Shown here: in pieces, positions 39,516-48,774 of the stretch | Layout of the letters: the number at the start of each line of letters is the position of its first letter | Numbering within the stretch: the first letter of the stretch is position 1 | From: Phnomibacter ginsenosidimutans | GTDB taxonomy: Bacteria > Bacteroidota > Bacteroidia > Chitinophagales > Chitinophagaceae | Assembly (NCBI RefSeq): GCF_009740285.1 | Contig: NZ_CP046566.1 | Coordinates: forward strand, 2,538,501-2,602,500 | DNA: 64,000 nucleotides | Direction: 5' to 3' | The notes under the pieces: generated by a model | Seen by the model: the letters and a program-made list of their open reading frames with translations, nothing else | Told to the model about the DNA's origin: nothing | Databases searched by the model: none | Translations under genes and position numbers: made by a program

Positions 39516-40934
39516 ATGTCTGCCGAGTACAGTTTTTTTGAAAGTGTAGGCACAAGCTTCGACAAAGCTGCCAAATTTACCAAATGGGATCCAGGTATTC
39601 TCGAACAAATCAAAGCATGTAACTCTGTGCTGCGGATGCGTTTTCCAGTAAAAATGGATGATGGTCACATTGAAGTGATTGAAGCATACCGTGTACAACA
39701 CAGCCACCACAAAGCACCCTGTAAAGGTGGTATCCGTTTTTCTACCGAAGTAAACCAAGATGAAGTAATGGCACTGGCCGCATTGATGACCTACAAATGC
39801 GCCATTGTGAACGTTCCTTTTGGTGGTGGCAAAGGTGGTATCAAAATTGACCCTCGTAAGCTCAGCGCCTACGAACTGGAAAAAATTACCCGTCGTTACA
39901 CATCTGAGCTAGTGAAGAAAAACTTCATTGGCCCCGGCATTGATGTTCCTGCTCCCGACTATGGTACCGGCGAACGTGAAATGGCGTGGATTGTAGACAC
40001 CTACACCACCCTGAAGCCAGGCGAAATTGATGGTTATGGTTGCGTAACCGGTAAGCCTATTTCACAAGGCGGTGTACGTGGTCGTAAGGAAGCAACCGGT
40101 CTCGGCGTTTTCTACGGCGTACGTGAAGTGTGCAGCATGCCCGAAGTGATGAATAAAATTGGATTACCGCTGGGCCTCGAAGGCAAAACAGTAGTGGTAC
40201 AAGGCCTCGGTAACGTAGGTTATCACAGTGCTAAATTCTTCCGCGAAAAAGGTGGTAGCAAAGTCATTGCCATAGCTGAATACGAAGGTGCCATCTACAA
40301 CGAAAATGGCCTGAACGAAGAAGAAGTATTCCAACACCGAAAAGCAACCGGCAGCATCCTCAACTTCCCCGGCGCTACCAACATTGCCAATAGTAAAGAA
40401 GCACTGGAACTGCCTTGCGATATCCTCATTCCTGCTGCGTTGGAAAACGTGATTAATGGTGAAAATGCCGACCGCATCAAAGCCAAAATCATTGGCGAAG
40501 CGGCCAACGGCCCCTGTACGCCAGAAGCGGATGAAGTATTTGCGAAAAAAGGCATCGTATGCGTTCCAGATATGTATCTGAACGCAGGTGGTGTAACGGT
40601 TTCTTACTTCGAATGGTTGAAAAACCTGAGCCATGTACGCTATGGCCGCATGGAAAAACGCTTTACTGAAAACATGAATGCCCGCATACTCAACCAAATG
40701 GAAGAGCTGTCTGGTAAAAACATGGCAGAAGCCGAAAGAAAAGCCATCATGCACGGGCCCGATGAAGTGGATCTGGTACACAGTGGTCTTGAAGAAACCA
40801 TGGTGCAAGCTACCCGTGAAATCATCGAGTGCTGGCACAAAAATCCGGAGATTCCTGACATGCGTAGTGCTGCGTACGTTGTAGCCATCAACAAGGTAGC
40901 TACCAGCTATACTGAACTGGGCATTTTCCCATAA
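39516..40934 (+). CDS. gdhA: Glutamate dehydrogenase (Glu/Leu/Phe/Val family)
   Basis: The enzyme interconverts glutamate and 2-oxoglutarate plus ammonia with NAD(P)H in the cytosol. The 472-residue product shows substrate-site motifs [15 protein letters not shown] and [14 protein letters not shown] (catalytic Lys), then [15 protein letters not shown], the Rossmann fingerprint [13 protein letters not shown] and [13 protein letters not shown]. Length is that of the hexameric family plus a C-terminal extension of about 40 residues, found in Bacteroidota. The gene stands alone between ccmD-like and a strong terminator. The product links histidine degradation (glutamate) to central metabolism. 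Confidence 0.93.
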   Translation: MSAEYSFFESVGTSFDKAAKFTKWDPGILEQIKACNSVLRMRFPVKMDDGHIEVIEAYRVQHSHHKAPCKGGIRFSTEVNQDEVMALAALMTYKCAIVNVPFGGGKGGIKIDPRKLSAYELEKITRRYTSELVKKNFIGPGIDVPAPDYGTGEREMAWIVDTYTTLKPGEIDGYGCVTGKPISQGGVRGRKEATGLGVFYGVREVCSMPEVMNKIGLPLGLEGKTVVVQGLGNVGYHSAKFFREKGGSKVIAIAEYEGAIYNENGLNEEEVFQHRKATGSILNFPGATNIANSKEALELPCDILIPAALENVINGENADRIKAKIIGEAANGPCTPEADEVFAKKGIVCVPDMYLNAGGVTVSYFEWLKNLSHVRYGRMEKRFTENMNARILNQMEELSGKNMAEAERKAIMHGPDEVDLVHSGLEETMVQATREIIECWHKNPEIPDMRSAAYVVAINKVATSYTELGIFP

Positions 40935-40956
40935 TACAACGCAAAGCGATGTATGC

Positions 40957-40988
40957 AAAAAGCGACTGTATGATACAGTCGCTTTTTT
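40957..40988. terminator. Terminator between gdhA and the HsdR_N-like gene
   Basis: AGCGACTGTA (40961-40970) pairs perfectly with TACAGTCGCT (40974-40983), a 3-base loop, with A5 before and T6 after. It serves the two convergent genes and overlaps the stop of the minus-strand gene by two bases. Confidence 0.9.
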
Positions 40989-41424
40989 ATGGTAATGAAG
41001 GAAGCTGTTCCACTAATTGCAAAGTTCCTTCCTGCCGCTGCCAGCACAAATGTTGTTGCCCGTTAGAAATCATGAGCAATTGCGCTGGTACTTTGCTCAG
41101 ATAACTCAGTGCCTGTTGTAAAACTTTATCGTTGAGTGCAATATCAGGTGCTTTGCATTCAATGAGTAGCCAGGGTTCGTGCTGGCGGTTGTATACCACA
41201 ATGTCGAAGCGGCGTTTTCTATCGGCTACTACAATCATCTTTTCCAATGCAATTAAAGCAGCCGGTATTTGTTGCACTTGTACCAGCCATTGCAACAGGT
41301 TTTGGCGTACCCATTCTTCTGGCGTCAGCACCAGCCATTTTTTGCGCAGCGGATCAAATATTTCCCGCAGTTCTGCCGTCTCTCTTAAGCGAAACGAAGG
41401 CTCGGGAAAGTCAATTTGTATCAT
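40987..41424 (-). CDS. HsdR N-terminal-like (PD-(D/E)xK) stand-alone protein
   Basis: The 145-residue product begins with a short N-terminal part and has a nuclease-like core: RRFDIVVYNRQHEPWLLIECKAP gives Asp and Glu-x-Lys in PD-(D/E)xK order, followed by ALSYLSKVPAQLLMISNG. This matches the type I restriction R-subunit N-terminal domain, without the helicase. No hsdM or hsdS is nearby. Such single-domain proteins are common in Bacteroidota and may act in DNA repair or housekeeping; the role is not settled. It is transcribed divergently from amn. Confidence 0.75.
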   Translation of the reverse strand: MIQIDFPEPSFRLRETAELREIFDPLRKKWLVLTPEEWVRQNLLQWLVQVQQIPAALIALEKMIVVADRKRRFDIVVYNRQHEPWLLIECKAPDIALNDKVLQQALSYLSKVPAQLLMISNGQQHLCWQRQEGTLQLVEQLPSLP

Positions 41425-41491
41425 CAGCCAAAAGTATTGATTACCTTTATCAATTATCCTGCAGTGATGAAACGCTGTAGCTCAAGCTGAT

Positions 41492-42262
41492 ATGAAGACA
41501 AAAACAGATATAGTAAACAACTGGTTGCCACGCTACACCGGCCAGTCTTTAGAAGAATTTGGTGAATACATTTTGCTCACCAACTTTAGTAATTATGTAG
41601 ATCTATTTGCCAAATGGCACAAGGTTCAGGTGATTGGGAAAGACCGTCCCATGCAATGCGCCACGGCAGACAACATTACCATCATCAACTTTGGTATGGG
41701 CAGCCCCGGCGCCGCCACCATTATGGATTTGCTTACCGCCATTTCGCCCAAAGCGGTCTTGTTTTTGGGTAAATGCGGGGGCCTCAAAAAACGCAACAAA
41801 ATCGGCGACCTGATTTTGCCCATTGCCGCCATCCGTGGCGAAGGTACCTCCAACGACTACTTTCCTCCCGAAGTGCCTGCACTCCCCGCATTTGCCTTGC
41901 AAAAAGCCGTATCTACTACTATCCGCGATAAGGGTGTGGACTATTGGACAGGCACTTGCTACACCACCAACCGCCGGGTGTGGGAGCATGATGATGAGTT
42001 TAAAGAATACCTGCAGAAAGTAAGGGCCTATGCCATCGACATGGAAACGGCGACCATTTTCACGGTAGGTTTTTACAACAAAATACCTACCGGAGCACTG
42101 CTGCTGGTAAGCGATAGCCCCATGGTACCCGAAGGTGTAAAAACCGAAGCCAGCGATAAAAAAGTGACGAGCAAGTTTGTAGACCAACACATTAAAATCG
42201 GCATTGATTCGCTAAAACAACTGCAGAATAACGGCCTCACAGTTAGGCACCTGAAATTCTAA
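41492..42262 (+). CDS. amn: AMP nucleosidase
   Basis: The enzyme hydrolyses AMP to adenine and ribose 5-phosphate and belongs to the phosphorylase superfamily. The 256-residue product has INFGMGSPGAATIMDLL, the phosphate-site KAVLFLGKCGGLKKR, AIDMETATIFTVG (ribose-binding Met-Glu) and LLLVSDSPMVPEG with the catalytic Asp. This is the short form lacking the N-terminal regulatory domain of the Escherichia coli enzyme, which is usual in Bacteroidota. It is followed by a strong terminator. Confidence 0.9.
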   Translation: MKTKTDIVNNWLPRYTGQSLEEFGEYILLTNFSNYVDLFAKWHKVQVIGKDRPMQCATADNITIINFGMGSPGAATIMDLLTAISPKAVLFLGKCGGLKKRNKIGDLILPIAAIRGEGTSNDYFPPEVPALPAFALQKAVSTTIRDKGVDYWTGTCYTTNRRVWEHDDEFKEYLQKVRAYAIDMETATIFTVGFYNKIPTGALLLVSDSPMVPEGVKTEASDKKVTSKFVDQHIKIGIDSLKQLQNNGLTVRHLKF

Positions 42263-42267
42263 AATAG

Positions 42268-42304
42268 AAACGCCTCATCTTAAAAATGAGGCGTTTGTTT
42301 TTTA
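42268..42304 (+). terminator. Terminator after amn
   Basis: AAACGCCTCAT (42268-42278) pairs with ATGAGGCGTTT (42286-42296), followed by a T-run. It lies 6 bp past the amn stop. Confidence 0.9.
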
Positions 42305-42532
42305 ACAGGCGCAAATTTCTGGCGGCTGGCTTTTTTAGTTCTCCTTCTTATTACCTTTGCCATCCCCAATAATGACAGATTATTGGATTATTTGATAACC
42401 AACTGGCGCCGTAAGGCCAATTGGATGTTTCCCCTCCACATGCTTCTTGCAGAAGTATGTCCATCTTGTATCGTTGTCATACAGGTGCTTGTAGGTTATC
42501 AGTTTTATTGACTTTAAAGCATTTTTTCCTGT

Positions 42533-43582
42533 ATGAAACTTTCGCAGTTTAAGTTCGACCTTCCGCTGAACCTCATTGCACAAAGCCCATTGAAGCGCCG
42601 CGAAGACAGCCGCCTTATGGTTATCGATCGTAAGACCGGTGAAATGAGAGACCATCATTTCTACGAAATCATGGATTTCTTCAACGACAAGGATGTGTTT
42701 GTAGTAAACAACACCAAGGTTTTTCCCGCAAGAATGTATGGTAGAAAAGAAAAAACCGGTGCTAAAATTGAAGTGTTTTTGCTGCGTGAACTGAACCGCC
42801 CCAACCGCCTGTGGGACGTTATCGTTGATCCCGCAAGAAAGATTCGTGTAGGCAACAAACTGTACTTTGGCGACAACGACGAACTGGTAGCAGAAGTCAT
42901 TGACAACACCACCAGCCGTGGTCGTACCATCAAATTTTTGTGGGATGATACCGAAGAAGCTTTTCGCAAAATGCTCGACTTTTTGGGCGAAACGCCGCTT
43001 CCAAAATACATTAAGCGTAAGCCCGATGAAAGCGATAAAGAACGCTACCAAACAGTATACGCCAAATACGAAGGAGCAGTAGCGGCTCCTACCGCCGGCC
43101 TGCACTTCAGCCGCGAATTGATTAAGCGTTGCGAAATCAAAGGCATCCGTTTTGCAGAAGTTACACTGCACACCGGCCTCGGCACCTTCCGCCCCATTGA
43201 AGTGGAAGACCTGAGCAAGCACAAAATGGATGCTGAGTACTATCGCATAGATGAAACCGCCTGTCGCATTGTAAACAAAGCCAAAACCGAAGGTCATCGC
43301 ATCTGCTCCATTGGCACCACCACCATGCGTGGATTAGAAACATCTTTCACCGCAGAAAAGCTGTTGAAGCCTTCTGAAGGCTGGACAAATATGTTCATCC
43401 ATCCACCTTACGATTTCAATATTGCAGACTCGCTGATTACCAACTTCCACCTGCCTAAAACCAGCCTGCTGATTATGGCCTGCTCTTTTGCCGGTTATGA
43501 TTTGGTAATGGAAGCGTATAAAAAAGCCATTAAAGACAAGTATCGCTTTTTCACTTATGGTGATGCGATGCTAATTTTGTAA
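42533..43582 (+). CDS. queA: S-adenosylmethionine:tRNA ribosyltransferase-isomerase
   Basis: QueA transfers the ribosyl part of SAM to preQ1 in tRNA, yielding epoxyqueuosine, the substrate of QueG (29159). The 349-residue product is complete: [21 protein letters not shown] near the N-terminus is shown as the two conserved parts [10 protein letters not shown] and REDSRLMV, followed by [32 protein letters not shown] and [16 protein letters not shown]. The start ATG at 42533 fits these. A 270-bp non-coding gap lies between the amn terminator and this gene and should hold its promoter. Confidence 0.96.
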   Translation: MKLSQFKFDLPLNLIAQSPLKRREDSRLMVIDRKTGEMRDHHFYEIMDFFNDKDVFVVNNTKVFPARMYGRKEKTGAKIEVFLLRELNRPNRLWDVIVDPARKIRVGNKLYFGDNDELVAEVIDNTTSRGRTIKFLWDDTEEAFRKMLDFLGETPLPKYIKRKPDESDKERYQTVYAKYEGAVAAPTAGLHFSRELIKRCEIKGIRFAEVTLHTGLGTFRPIEVEDLSKHKMDAEYYRIDETACRIVNKAKTEGHRICSIGTTTMRGLETSFTAEKLLKPSEGWTNMFIHPPYDFNIADSLITNFHLPKTSLLIMACSFAGYDLVMEAYKKAIKDKYRFFTYGDAMLIL

Positions 43583-43602
43583 TCGTACTGATTCTAAAAA
43601 GC

Positions 43603-43633
43603 AAAGCTGCCCCCAAAAGGAGGCAGCTTTTTT
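43603..43633. terminator. Terminator between queA and the XRE-S24 gene
   Basis: AAGCTGCC (43604-43611) pairs with GGCAGCTT (43622-43629), with a T-run after and an A-rich stretch before, between two convergent genes. Confidence 0.8.
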
Positions 43634-43657
43634 ACTTACTAACCCATTGAAATATTT

Positions 43658-44407
43658 CTACGTTCGATTTGATTTAAGTGAGTTTACCTGCTCCTGCAAT
43701 GTATTCACCACAGTAGCCAATTGATTTACATCCCAGACGGGTTTTTCCATAGGGCGACTCAAAATCATTTGGGCCTGCCAAACTTCAGCAATGTCTTCTG
43801 ACTTGACAGTGTAAGGAGGATATTGAGGATTATCACTTACCAAAGTGAGTGTTGTTTGCAACTTCGGCTCTTTTTGTATCCGCTTGTACACGATTCCATC
43901 CGTGCGGCTGACAACTATATATGCCTGGTTGGATTTTACATACTCCAGATTTTCGACCTTTTCGCCCACTATGACACTGCCACTAGGCGTGGGTAGCATC
44001 GAATCGCCAATGATTTCGAAGGCACGGTATTCGCCGGGGCCCAGCATTGGTAGCGTAAATGTGTTGAGTTCGTCCACAAACTCAGGATCGTTGTAACCCG
44101 CCAGGTAACCAGCCGCGGCCTTTACAGGTACAAACTGAATATTGGAACGTTCGGCACCCATTTTCAACTTGCGACGTTTGGCCATATATGACTCCCCTTC
44201 ATCGGCAAGTTCTTTCAGCAACACATCTTCCAGCGACAACTTGAAAATGCTGCACACTGTTTCTACCACTTCGAGGCGGGGCTCGGCCCGTTCCTCTTCA
44301 TAAGCACCTACAAGCGAACGCTTGATGCCCACTTTATTGGCAAAGTCTTCCTGTGTCCATCCACGCAATTTGCGCAGGTACTTGAAGTTTTTTCCGGCGA
44401 AACTCAT
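43658..44407 (-). CDS. XRE-family regulator with S24 peptidase-like domain
   Basis: An N-terminal helix-turn-helix (about 10-60; GWTQEDFANKVGIKRSLVGAYEEER read in parts) binds DNA. The C-terminal half has the LexA/CI-type fold: EIIGDSMLPTPSGSVIVGE carries the Ser nucleophile (GDSM) and the Lys is expected in GIVYKRIQ. This is the architecture of repressors that respond to RecA or ligand. The ATG at 44407 is preferred over an upstream TTG at 44425. Divergent from surE with a 136-bp shared region. The target genes are unknown; it is not linked to a prophage here. Confidence 0.85.
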   Translation of the reverse strand: MSFAGKNFKYLRKLRGWTQEDFANKVGIKRSLVGAYEEERAEPRLEVVETVCSIFKLSLEDVLLKELADEGESYMAKRRKLKMGAERSNIQFVPVKAAAGYLAGYNDPEFVDELNTFTLPMLGPGEYRAFEIIGDSMLPTPSGSVIVGEKVENLEYVKSNQAYIVVSRTDGIVYKRIQKEPKLQTTLTLVSDNPQYPPYTVKSEDIAEVWQAQMILSRPMEKPVWDVNQLATVVNTLQEQVNSLKSNRT

Positions 44408-44543
44408 TGCTACTTGTTTTGGCAATATTACTAAATTTTTTGGCTTTGCAAATATTTTTAGCGCCCATTATTTGCAAAAGATAAATGGCCATTTGCCACT
44501 ACGGCATTGGCACCGGGTTTACTTTTACGCCAGTTTTTACAAT

Positions 44544-45314
44544 ATGACAAACGAACGACCTATCATTCTGATAACCAACGATGACGGCATTACCGCTCCC
44601 GGAATACGAAACCTGGTGGAAGCCGTAAAAGATTTGGGACAACTTGTAGTAGTAGCACCTGATAAACCACAAAGCGGCATGGGCCATGCCATCACCATTG
44701 GCCATCCGTTGCGTATGAACCAGCTCGACCTGTTTGGCGGCATTGAAGCCTGGCAAGTGAGCGGCACTCCCGCCGACTGTGTGAAGCTGGCGGTTGACAA
44801 ACTCATTCACCGCAAGCCCGATTTGTGTTTGAGTGGCATCAACCATGGTGCCAACCATGCTATTAATGTGATTTACAGTGGCACTATGAGTGCTGCAATG
44901 GAAGCGGCCATTGAAGGCATCCCTTCAGTAGGCTTTAGCCTGATGGACTATAGCATGGAGGCTGATTTTTCTGCAGCCAGAGAAGTGGTTCGTTCTATAG
45001 TGATGAAACTGCTGGCTGAAAAACAGGACAATCATTTACTCCTCAACGTCAATATTCCTAAAGTCAGCATGGAATTACTGGCTGGTATTAAAATTTGCCG
45101 ACAGGCTTATGCCAAATACCAGGAAGATTTTGACGAACGTGTTGACCCGCATGGCCGCAAATATTATTGGCTCACCGGTGAGTTTGTAAATATGGATGAA
45201 GGCGACGACACAGACGTGTGGGCACTGGAACATAACTACGTAAGCGTTGTACCCATAGCCATCGACTTTACCAATTACAAAATGAAACAGCAACTGGAGG
45301 AAAAGTGGTCATGA
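44544..45314 (+). CDS. surE: 5'-nucleotidase SurE
   Basis: SurE removes phosphate from nucleoside monophosphates and some polyphosphates, in stationary phase and stress. The metal-binding motif ILITNDDGITAPG begins at residue 8 of the ATG at 44544; SGTPADCVKLA, LCLSGINHGANHA and YSGTMSAAMEA complete the active site. Length 256 is standard. The gene overlaps the next one by 4 bp (ATGA) and is the first of a likely three-gene operon ending in lpxB. Confidence 0.95.
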   Translation: MTNERPIILITNDDGITAPGIRNLVEAVKDLGQLVVVAPDKPQSGMGHAITIGHPLRMNQLDLFGGIEAWQVSGTPADCVKLAVDKLIHRKPDLCLSGINHGANHAINVIYSGTMSAAMEAAIEGIPSVGFSLMDYSMEADFSAAREVVRSIVMKLLAEKQDNHLLLNVNIPKVSMELLAGIKICRQAYAKYQEDFDERVDPHGRKYYWLTGEFVNMDEGDDTDVWALEHNYVSVVPIAIDFTNYKMKQQLEEKWS

Positions 45315-45610
45315 AAATGCTGACGAAAGACAATTTCAAACTCGGCTTAATACTTGGTTTTTTGCTGCCATTTGTGGGTGTGGTTATCTATTATTATTGG
45401 AAAATTTATCCCAACGAATTCAGCACTTTTCTTGAATACCTGACCACCGAAAAAAGATTACTATCGAGCCTCACCGTTGTGTGTTTGTTGTTGAATGTAG
45501 GTTTGTTTACAGCCTACATCAATACCCACCGTGATAAAACAGCCAAAGGTGTTTTTGCCATCACGTTGGTATATGCCATTACCTCATTGATGATTAAGTT
45601 TTTTGCCTGA
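45311..45610 (+). CDS. Small membrane protein between surE and lpxB
   Basis: The 99-residue product has three hydrophobic helices (GLILGFLLPFVGVVIYYYW, LTVVCLLLNVGLFTAYI, GVFAITLVYAITSLMIKFF) and no recognised domain. Its ATG overlaps the surE stop as ATGA, so translation is coupled to surE; a GTG 6 bp upstream is less likely. It precedes lpxB by 25 bp. Position suggests an envelope-related role, but nothing in the sequence defines it. Confidence 0.75.
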   Translation: MKMLTKDNFKLGLILGFLLPFVGVVIYYYWKIYPNEFSTFLEYLTTEKRLLSSLTVVCLLLNVGLFTAYINTHRDKTAKGVFAITLVYAITSLMIKFFA

Positions 45611-45635
45611 GTTCATTTCATTTCAGTTCATTCGC

Positions 45636-46740
45636 ATGAAGTATTACATCATAGCCGGCGAAGCTTCCGGCGACTTGCACGGAAGTAACCTCATCAAGCA
45701 AATTCACTTGCAGGATAAGCAGGCAGACATTCGCTGCTGGGGTGGCGATAAAATGGAAGCGGCCGGTGCAACCTTGGTGAAACACTACCGCCAGCTGGCT
45801 TTCATGGGTTTTGCTGAAGTGCTGATGAACCTGCGCACCATTCTCAATAACCTCGCATTTTGCAAAAAAGACATCGAAGCATTTAAGCCCGATGTGATTG
45901 TGTTGGTGGATTATCCGGGCTTCAATTTGCGGATTGCCAAATGGGCAAAACCACTCGGGTACAAAGTGGCCTACTACATTTCGCCACAAGTATGGGCTTG
46001 GAAGGAGAACCGGGTAAAAATGATGAAGCAATGCATCGATTTGATGATGGTGATTCTGCCTTTTGAAAAAGACTACTACAAAAACAAATGGCAATGGCCT
46101 GTAGCATACGTAGGCCATCCACTGGTACAAACCATTCAGGAATTTCAGCCCCGCATTACTTCATTTTCCGACAAACCAATTGTAGCTGTTTTGCCCGGCA
46201 GTCGCAAACAAGAAATCAATGTTAAGCTGCCAGTGATGCTGGAGGTTTCGAAACGATTCCCGCAATATCAATTTATTGTGGCCATGGCTCCCGGCACAGA
46301 TGAAAGTTTCTATCAGCAATTCGTTAGTCGTTATCCCAATGTAAGCTGTGTGGGAGGCCTTACTTATGAACTATTAAAAACAGCGACCGCAGCATTGGTA
46401 ACCAGCGGTACAGCCACCTTGGAAACTGCTTTGTTTGGGGTACCGCAGGTGGTTTGTTACAAAGGCAATCCCATCAGCTATGCCATTGCCAAACGACTTA
46501 TCACCATCAAATACATTTCGCTTGGTCAATTTGATAATGGATAAGCCCGTGGTGACGGAATTGATACAGCACGACATGAATGTAGAGGCCATTTCGAAAG
46601 AGCTGGATGCCATTCTGAACGACAAAGGCAATATTCAACGGATTAAAAAGGATTACGAAGATCTCTTTGCACTGCTGGCTGCAGGAGGCAATGCGTCGGC
46701 CACCGCCGCCACTCATATTTTACATTTACTGAAAGCCTAA
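45636..46740 (+). CDS. lpxB: Lipid-A-disaccharide synthase (frame broken)
   Basis: LpxB joins UDP-2,3-diacylglucosamine and lipid X at the inner membrane surface, giving the disaccharide of lipid A. The start MKYYIIAGEASGDLHGSN (ATG 45636) is the family hallmark. YYISPQVWAWKENRVK, VLPGSRKQEI and TSGTATLETALFGVPQVV follow. One extra T at CGCTTGGTC (about 46523) breaks the frame; without it ISLVNLIMDKPVVTELIQ is continuous and the protein reaches 367 residues. The second fragment has only the last 70 residues, as expected. The final TAA overlaps by 4 bp the end of a convergent small gene. Confidence 0.94.
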
Positions 46741-46907
46741 CCTTTTTTGACGATTAGCTTTACCACCAAAATAATCATGGCCAACAAAAAGAGCAGGATA
46801 GAAATTCTGTTGATGCCATGCATGTATTTGGTCCACTGAGTGGTAGGCCGGTTGGGATCCTTCTTCTTCAGGTACAGGTATTCTCCCATTTGTTTCAAAA
46901 TACTCAT
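46737..46907 (-). CDS. Small DUF6728-like single-span membrane protein
   Basis: The product is 56 residues. It starts MSILKQMGEYLYLKKKDPNR, then TTQWTKYMHGINRIS, and ends with one hydrophobic helix (ILLFLLAMIILVVKLIV) and a basic tail. It resembles small Bacteroidota proteins I recall as DUF6728, usually about 60 residues, of unknown function. The coding frame is fully open, starts with ATG and overlaps the lpxB stop by 4 bp on the opposite strand. Evidence is recognition of the pattern only. Confidence 0.7.
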   Translation of the reverse strand: MSILKQMGEYLYLKKKDPNRPTTQWTKYMHGINRISILLFLLAMIILVVKLIVKKG

Positions 46908-47378
46908 CAGTCGTTCATTTAATTAATTGATGCTTTAACAACCATGTTGTGGAATAGTTCTAGCATACGCTCTTGCGGCAATGCTGTAAGAAAAACGGTT
47001 AGGCAAAGCATTGAATAAGCTTCTATTTCCAATGATTATCAGCTGGATGAAGCGGTTACCTGTATCGCATTTAAAATTCAACAACTAAACATCAATGTTA
47101 AAACATTAATAAAACGCAACCACGACTGTGGAAAACCAGTACGATTTGTTTAATGATATGCGCCGGTAATCTAAACATTCCCAACATGAAGTCTTATTTA
47201 ATGTTTAAACATTTTTGATTGCTCATGAAAATGTGGAAATCTGTATACGGCTCGTAAGGACGCATTCAGGAGTAGTAATCCTATAGAATCCGAAAAAAAG
47301 TTCCAGTTTTGGCCTGCGTGATTACAATCACAATAGATTCATTGTCAGCCCTTCAATTTTGCCAGCAATTATCAATCC
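46908..47378. other. 470-bp non-coding gap
   Basis: There is no credible gene on either strand. The sequence is AT-rich, with no strong hairpin, tandem repeat or match to the dispersed repeats. It should contain the promoters of the DUF6728-like gene and of the TauE-type gene; I can point to no clear element. Confidence 0.5.
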
Positions 47379-48215
47379 ATGGAAATAGCAGGTTATTTAG
47401 CATCGTTGGTTATTGGCATTTCATTAGGCCTTATTGGAGGCGGTGGCTCTATTTTGACTGTCCCCGTACTTGTTTACCTGTTTGGTGTCAACCCTGTGGT
47501 GGCCACAGCGTATTCGCTTTTCATTGTAGGCGCTACAAGTTTGGTAGGTGCTTTTCCCAAGTACAAAGCAGGTGAAGTCAACCTGAAAACAGCGGTCATT
47601 TTCGGTATACCCTCCATTGCAGCAGTGTACGCCACCCGAGCATTTATCGTACCAGCTATTCCGCAACACATAATCTCCATCGGCAGTTTTGAACTCACCA
47701 AGCCGCTCATGATGATGATTTTATTTGCCATCCTCATGGTCTTTGCCTCAATTTCAATGATCCGGGAAAAGAAATGTGTTGATTGCCCGGAAGAACCACA
47801 AGTATTCAACTATCCGCTCATTTTGTTAGAAGGCGCAGTAGTTGGCGTTCTAACCGGATTGGTTGGTGCAGGCGGCGGCTTCCTTATCATACCTGCGTTG
47901 GTACTGCTAAGCAAGCTGCCCATGAAACAAGCCGTGGGTACATCCCTGCTCATTATAGCTGCCAAATCTTTGCTGGGCTTCACCGGCGATTTGGGCAAAA
48001 CCAGCATGGACTGGACACTGCTCCTAAGCGTTTCGGGTTTGGCCATTGCAGGCATTTTTGTTGGCAATGTGCTCAGCAAGAAAGTTTCTGCCAGCAGCCT
48101 CAAAAAAGGCTTTGGCTGGTTTGTGCTGGTGATGGGCATTTACATCATCATTAAAGAACTTTTTTTAATGCTGGTGGACATTAAAGACCGCCTTTCATTT
48201 AACAGCTACTCTTAG
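47379..48215 (+). CDS. TauE/SafE family sulfite or anion exporter
   Basis: A 278-residue integral membrane protein with about eight helices. It shows both family signature loops: [19 protein letters not shown] near the N-terminus and [20 protein letters not shown] in the second half. A short hydrophilic central loop has two Cys residues (KKCVDCPEE), possibly metal- or redox-related. It is followed by a TlpA-like thioredoxin 29 bp downstream, which suggests a link to sulfur or thiol chemistry in the envelope. This is the more canonical of the two TauE-type proteins in the window. Confidence 0.88.
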   Translation: MEIAGYLASLVIGISLGLIGGGGSILTVPVLVYLFGVNPVVATAYSLFIVGATSLVGAFPKYKAGEVNLKTAVIFGIPSIAAVYATRAFIVPAIPQHIISIGSFELTKPLMMMILFAILMVFASISMIREKKCVDCPEEPQVFNYPLILLEGAVVGVLTGLVGAGGGFLIIPALVLLSKLPMKQAVGTSLLIIAAKSLLGFTGDLGKTSMDWTLLLSVSGLAIAGIFVGNVLSKKVSASSLKKGFGWFVLVMGIYIIIKELFLMLVDIKDRLSFNSYS

Positions 48216-48244
48216 TAGTCCCTCCTATTTTTGCCGGAGTCATT

Positions 48245-48760
48245 ATGCGTATGAAATCGTTTCTGCCCCTCCTGCTGTTAGTAACAGTTACATTTTGTTG
48301 TACAAGCTGTGGTCCTAAAGCGGCCACCGAAAACAGTACCGCCAGTACAGCACCCACTGAAAAAATATTGCCTGCACTGGCATTGCAACATGCCGACGGC
48401 GGCGCTTTTGAACTAAGCAGTCTGCTGGGCAAAAAAGTAATGGTGAATTTGTGGGCTTCGTGGTGTGGCCCCTGTAGAGAAGAAATGCCAAGCATAGAAG
48501 CATTGGCACAATCCATTGATACCAGCAAAGCTGCGGTAGTACTCATTTCTTTGGATGAAGACAAAGCTGATGGCATGCGTTTTTTACAAGGCAAAAACCT
48601 GCAGCGATGGGCCTACTTTCCTACTACCGACTTGCCCGACATTTTTAATGTACCTGGCATACCAGCAACTTTCTTCTTCAACGAAAAAGGAGAAATGATT
48701 AAAGAGATTGTTGGTACAGAGGATTACAATACCCCTGCATTCAAACAATTGCTGCAGTAA
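48245..48760 (+). CDS. TlpA-like thioredoxin-fold lipoprotein
   Basis: The 171-residue product has a lipobox (CTSC, with Cys20-22 region in FCCTSCGPK) and an AhpC/TSA-thioredoxin fold: MVNLWASWCGPCREEMPS contains the redox CxxC, and PGIPATFFFNEKG supplies the cis-Pro. It probably acts as a periplasmic thiol-disulfide oxidoreductase, such as in cytochrome c maturation or cysteine handling. It is immediately downstream of the TauE-type exporter and likely in the same transcript. Two close ATGs (48245, 48251) are possible. Confidence 0.88.
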   Translation: MRMKSFLPLLLLVTVTFCCTSCGPKAATENSTASTAPTEKILPALALQHADGGAFELSSLLGKKVMVNLWASWCGPCREEMPSIEALAQSIDTSKAAVVLISLDEDKADGMRFLQGKNLQRWAYFPTTDLPDIFNVPGIPATFFFNEKGEMIKEIVGTEDYNTPAFKQLLQ

Positions 48761-48774
48761 AAACCAGCTACTAC

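Noticed and set aside
40987-41424. Complete restriction-modification system
   Set aside because: Only an HsdR_N-like domain is present; no methyltransferase or specificity gene is visible nearby.
46500-46560. Programmed frameshifting in lpxB, with CTT as a slippery codon
   Set aside because: The same GCTTG pattern occurs on the given strand in genes read in both directions, so it cannot act at translation in all of them; a sequencing cause explains all.
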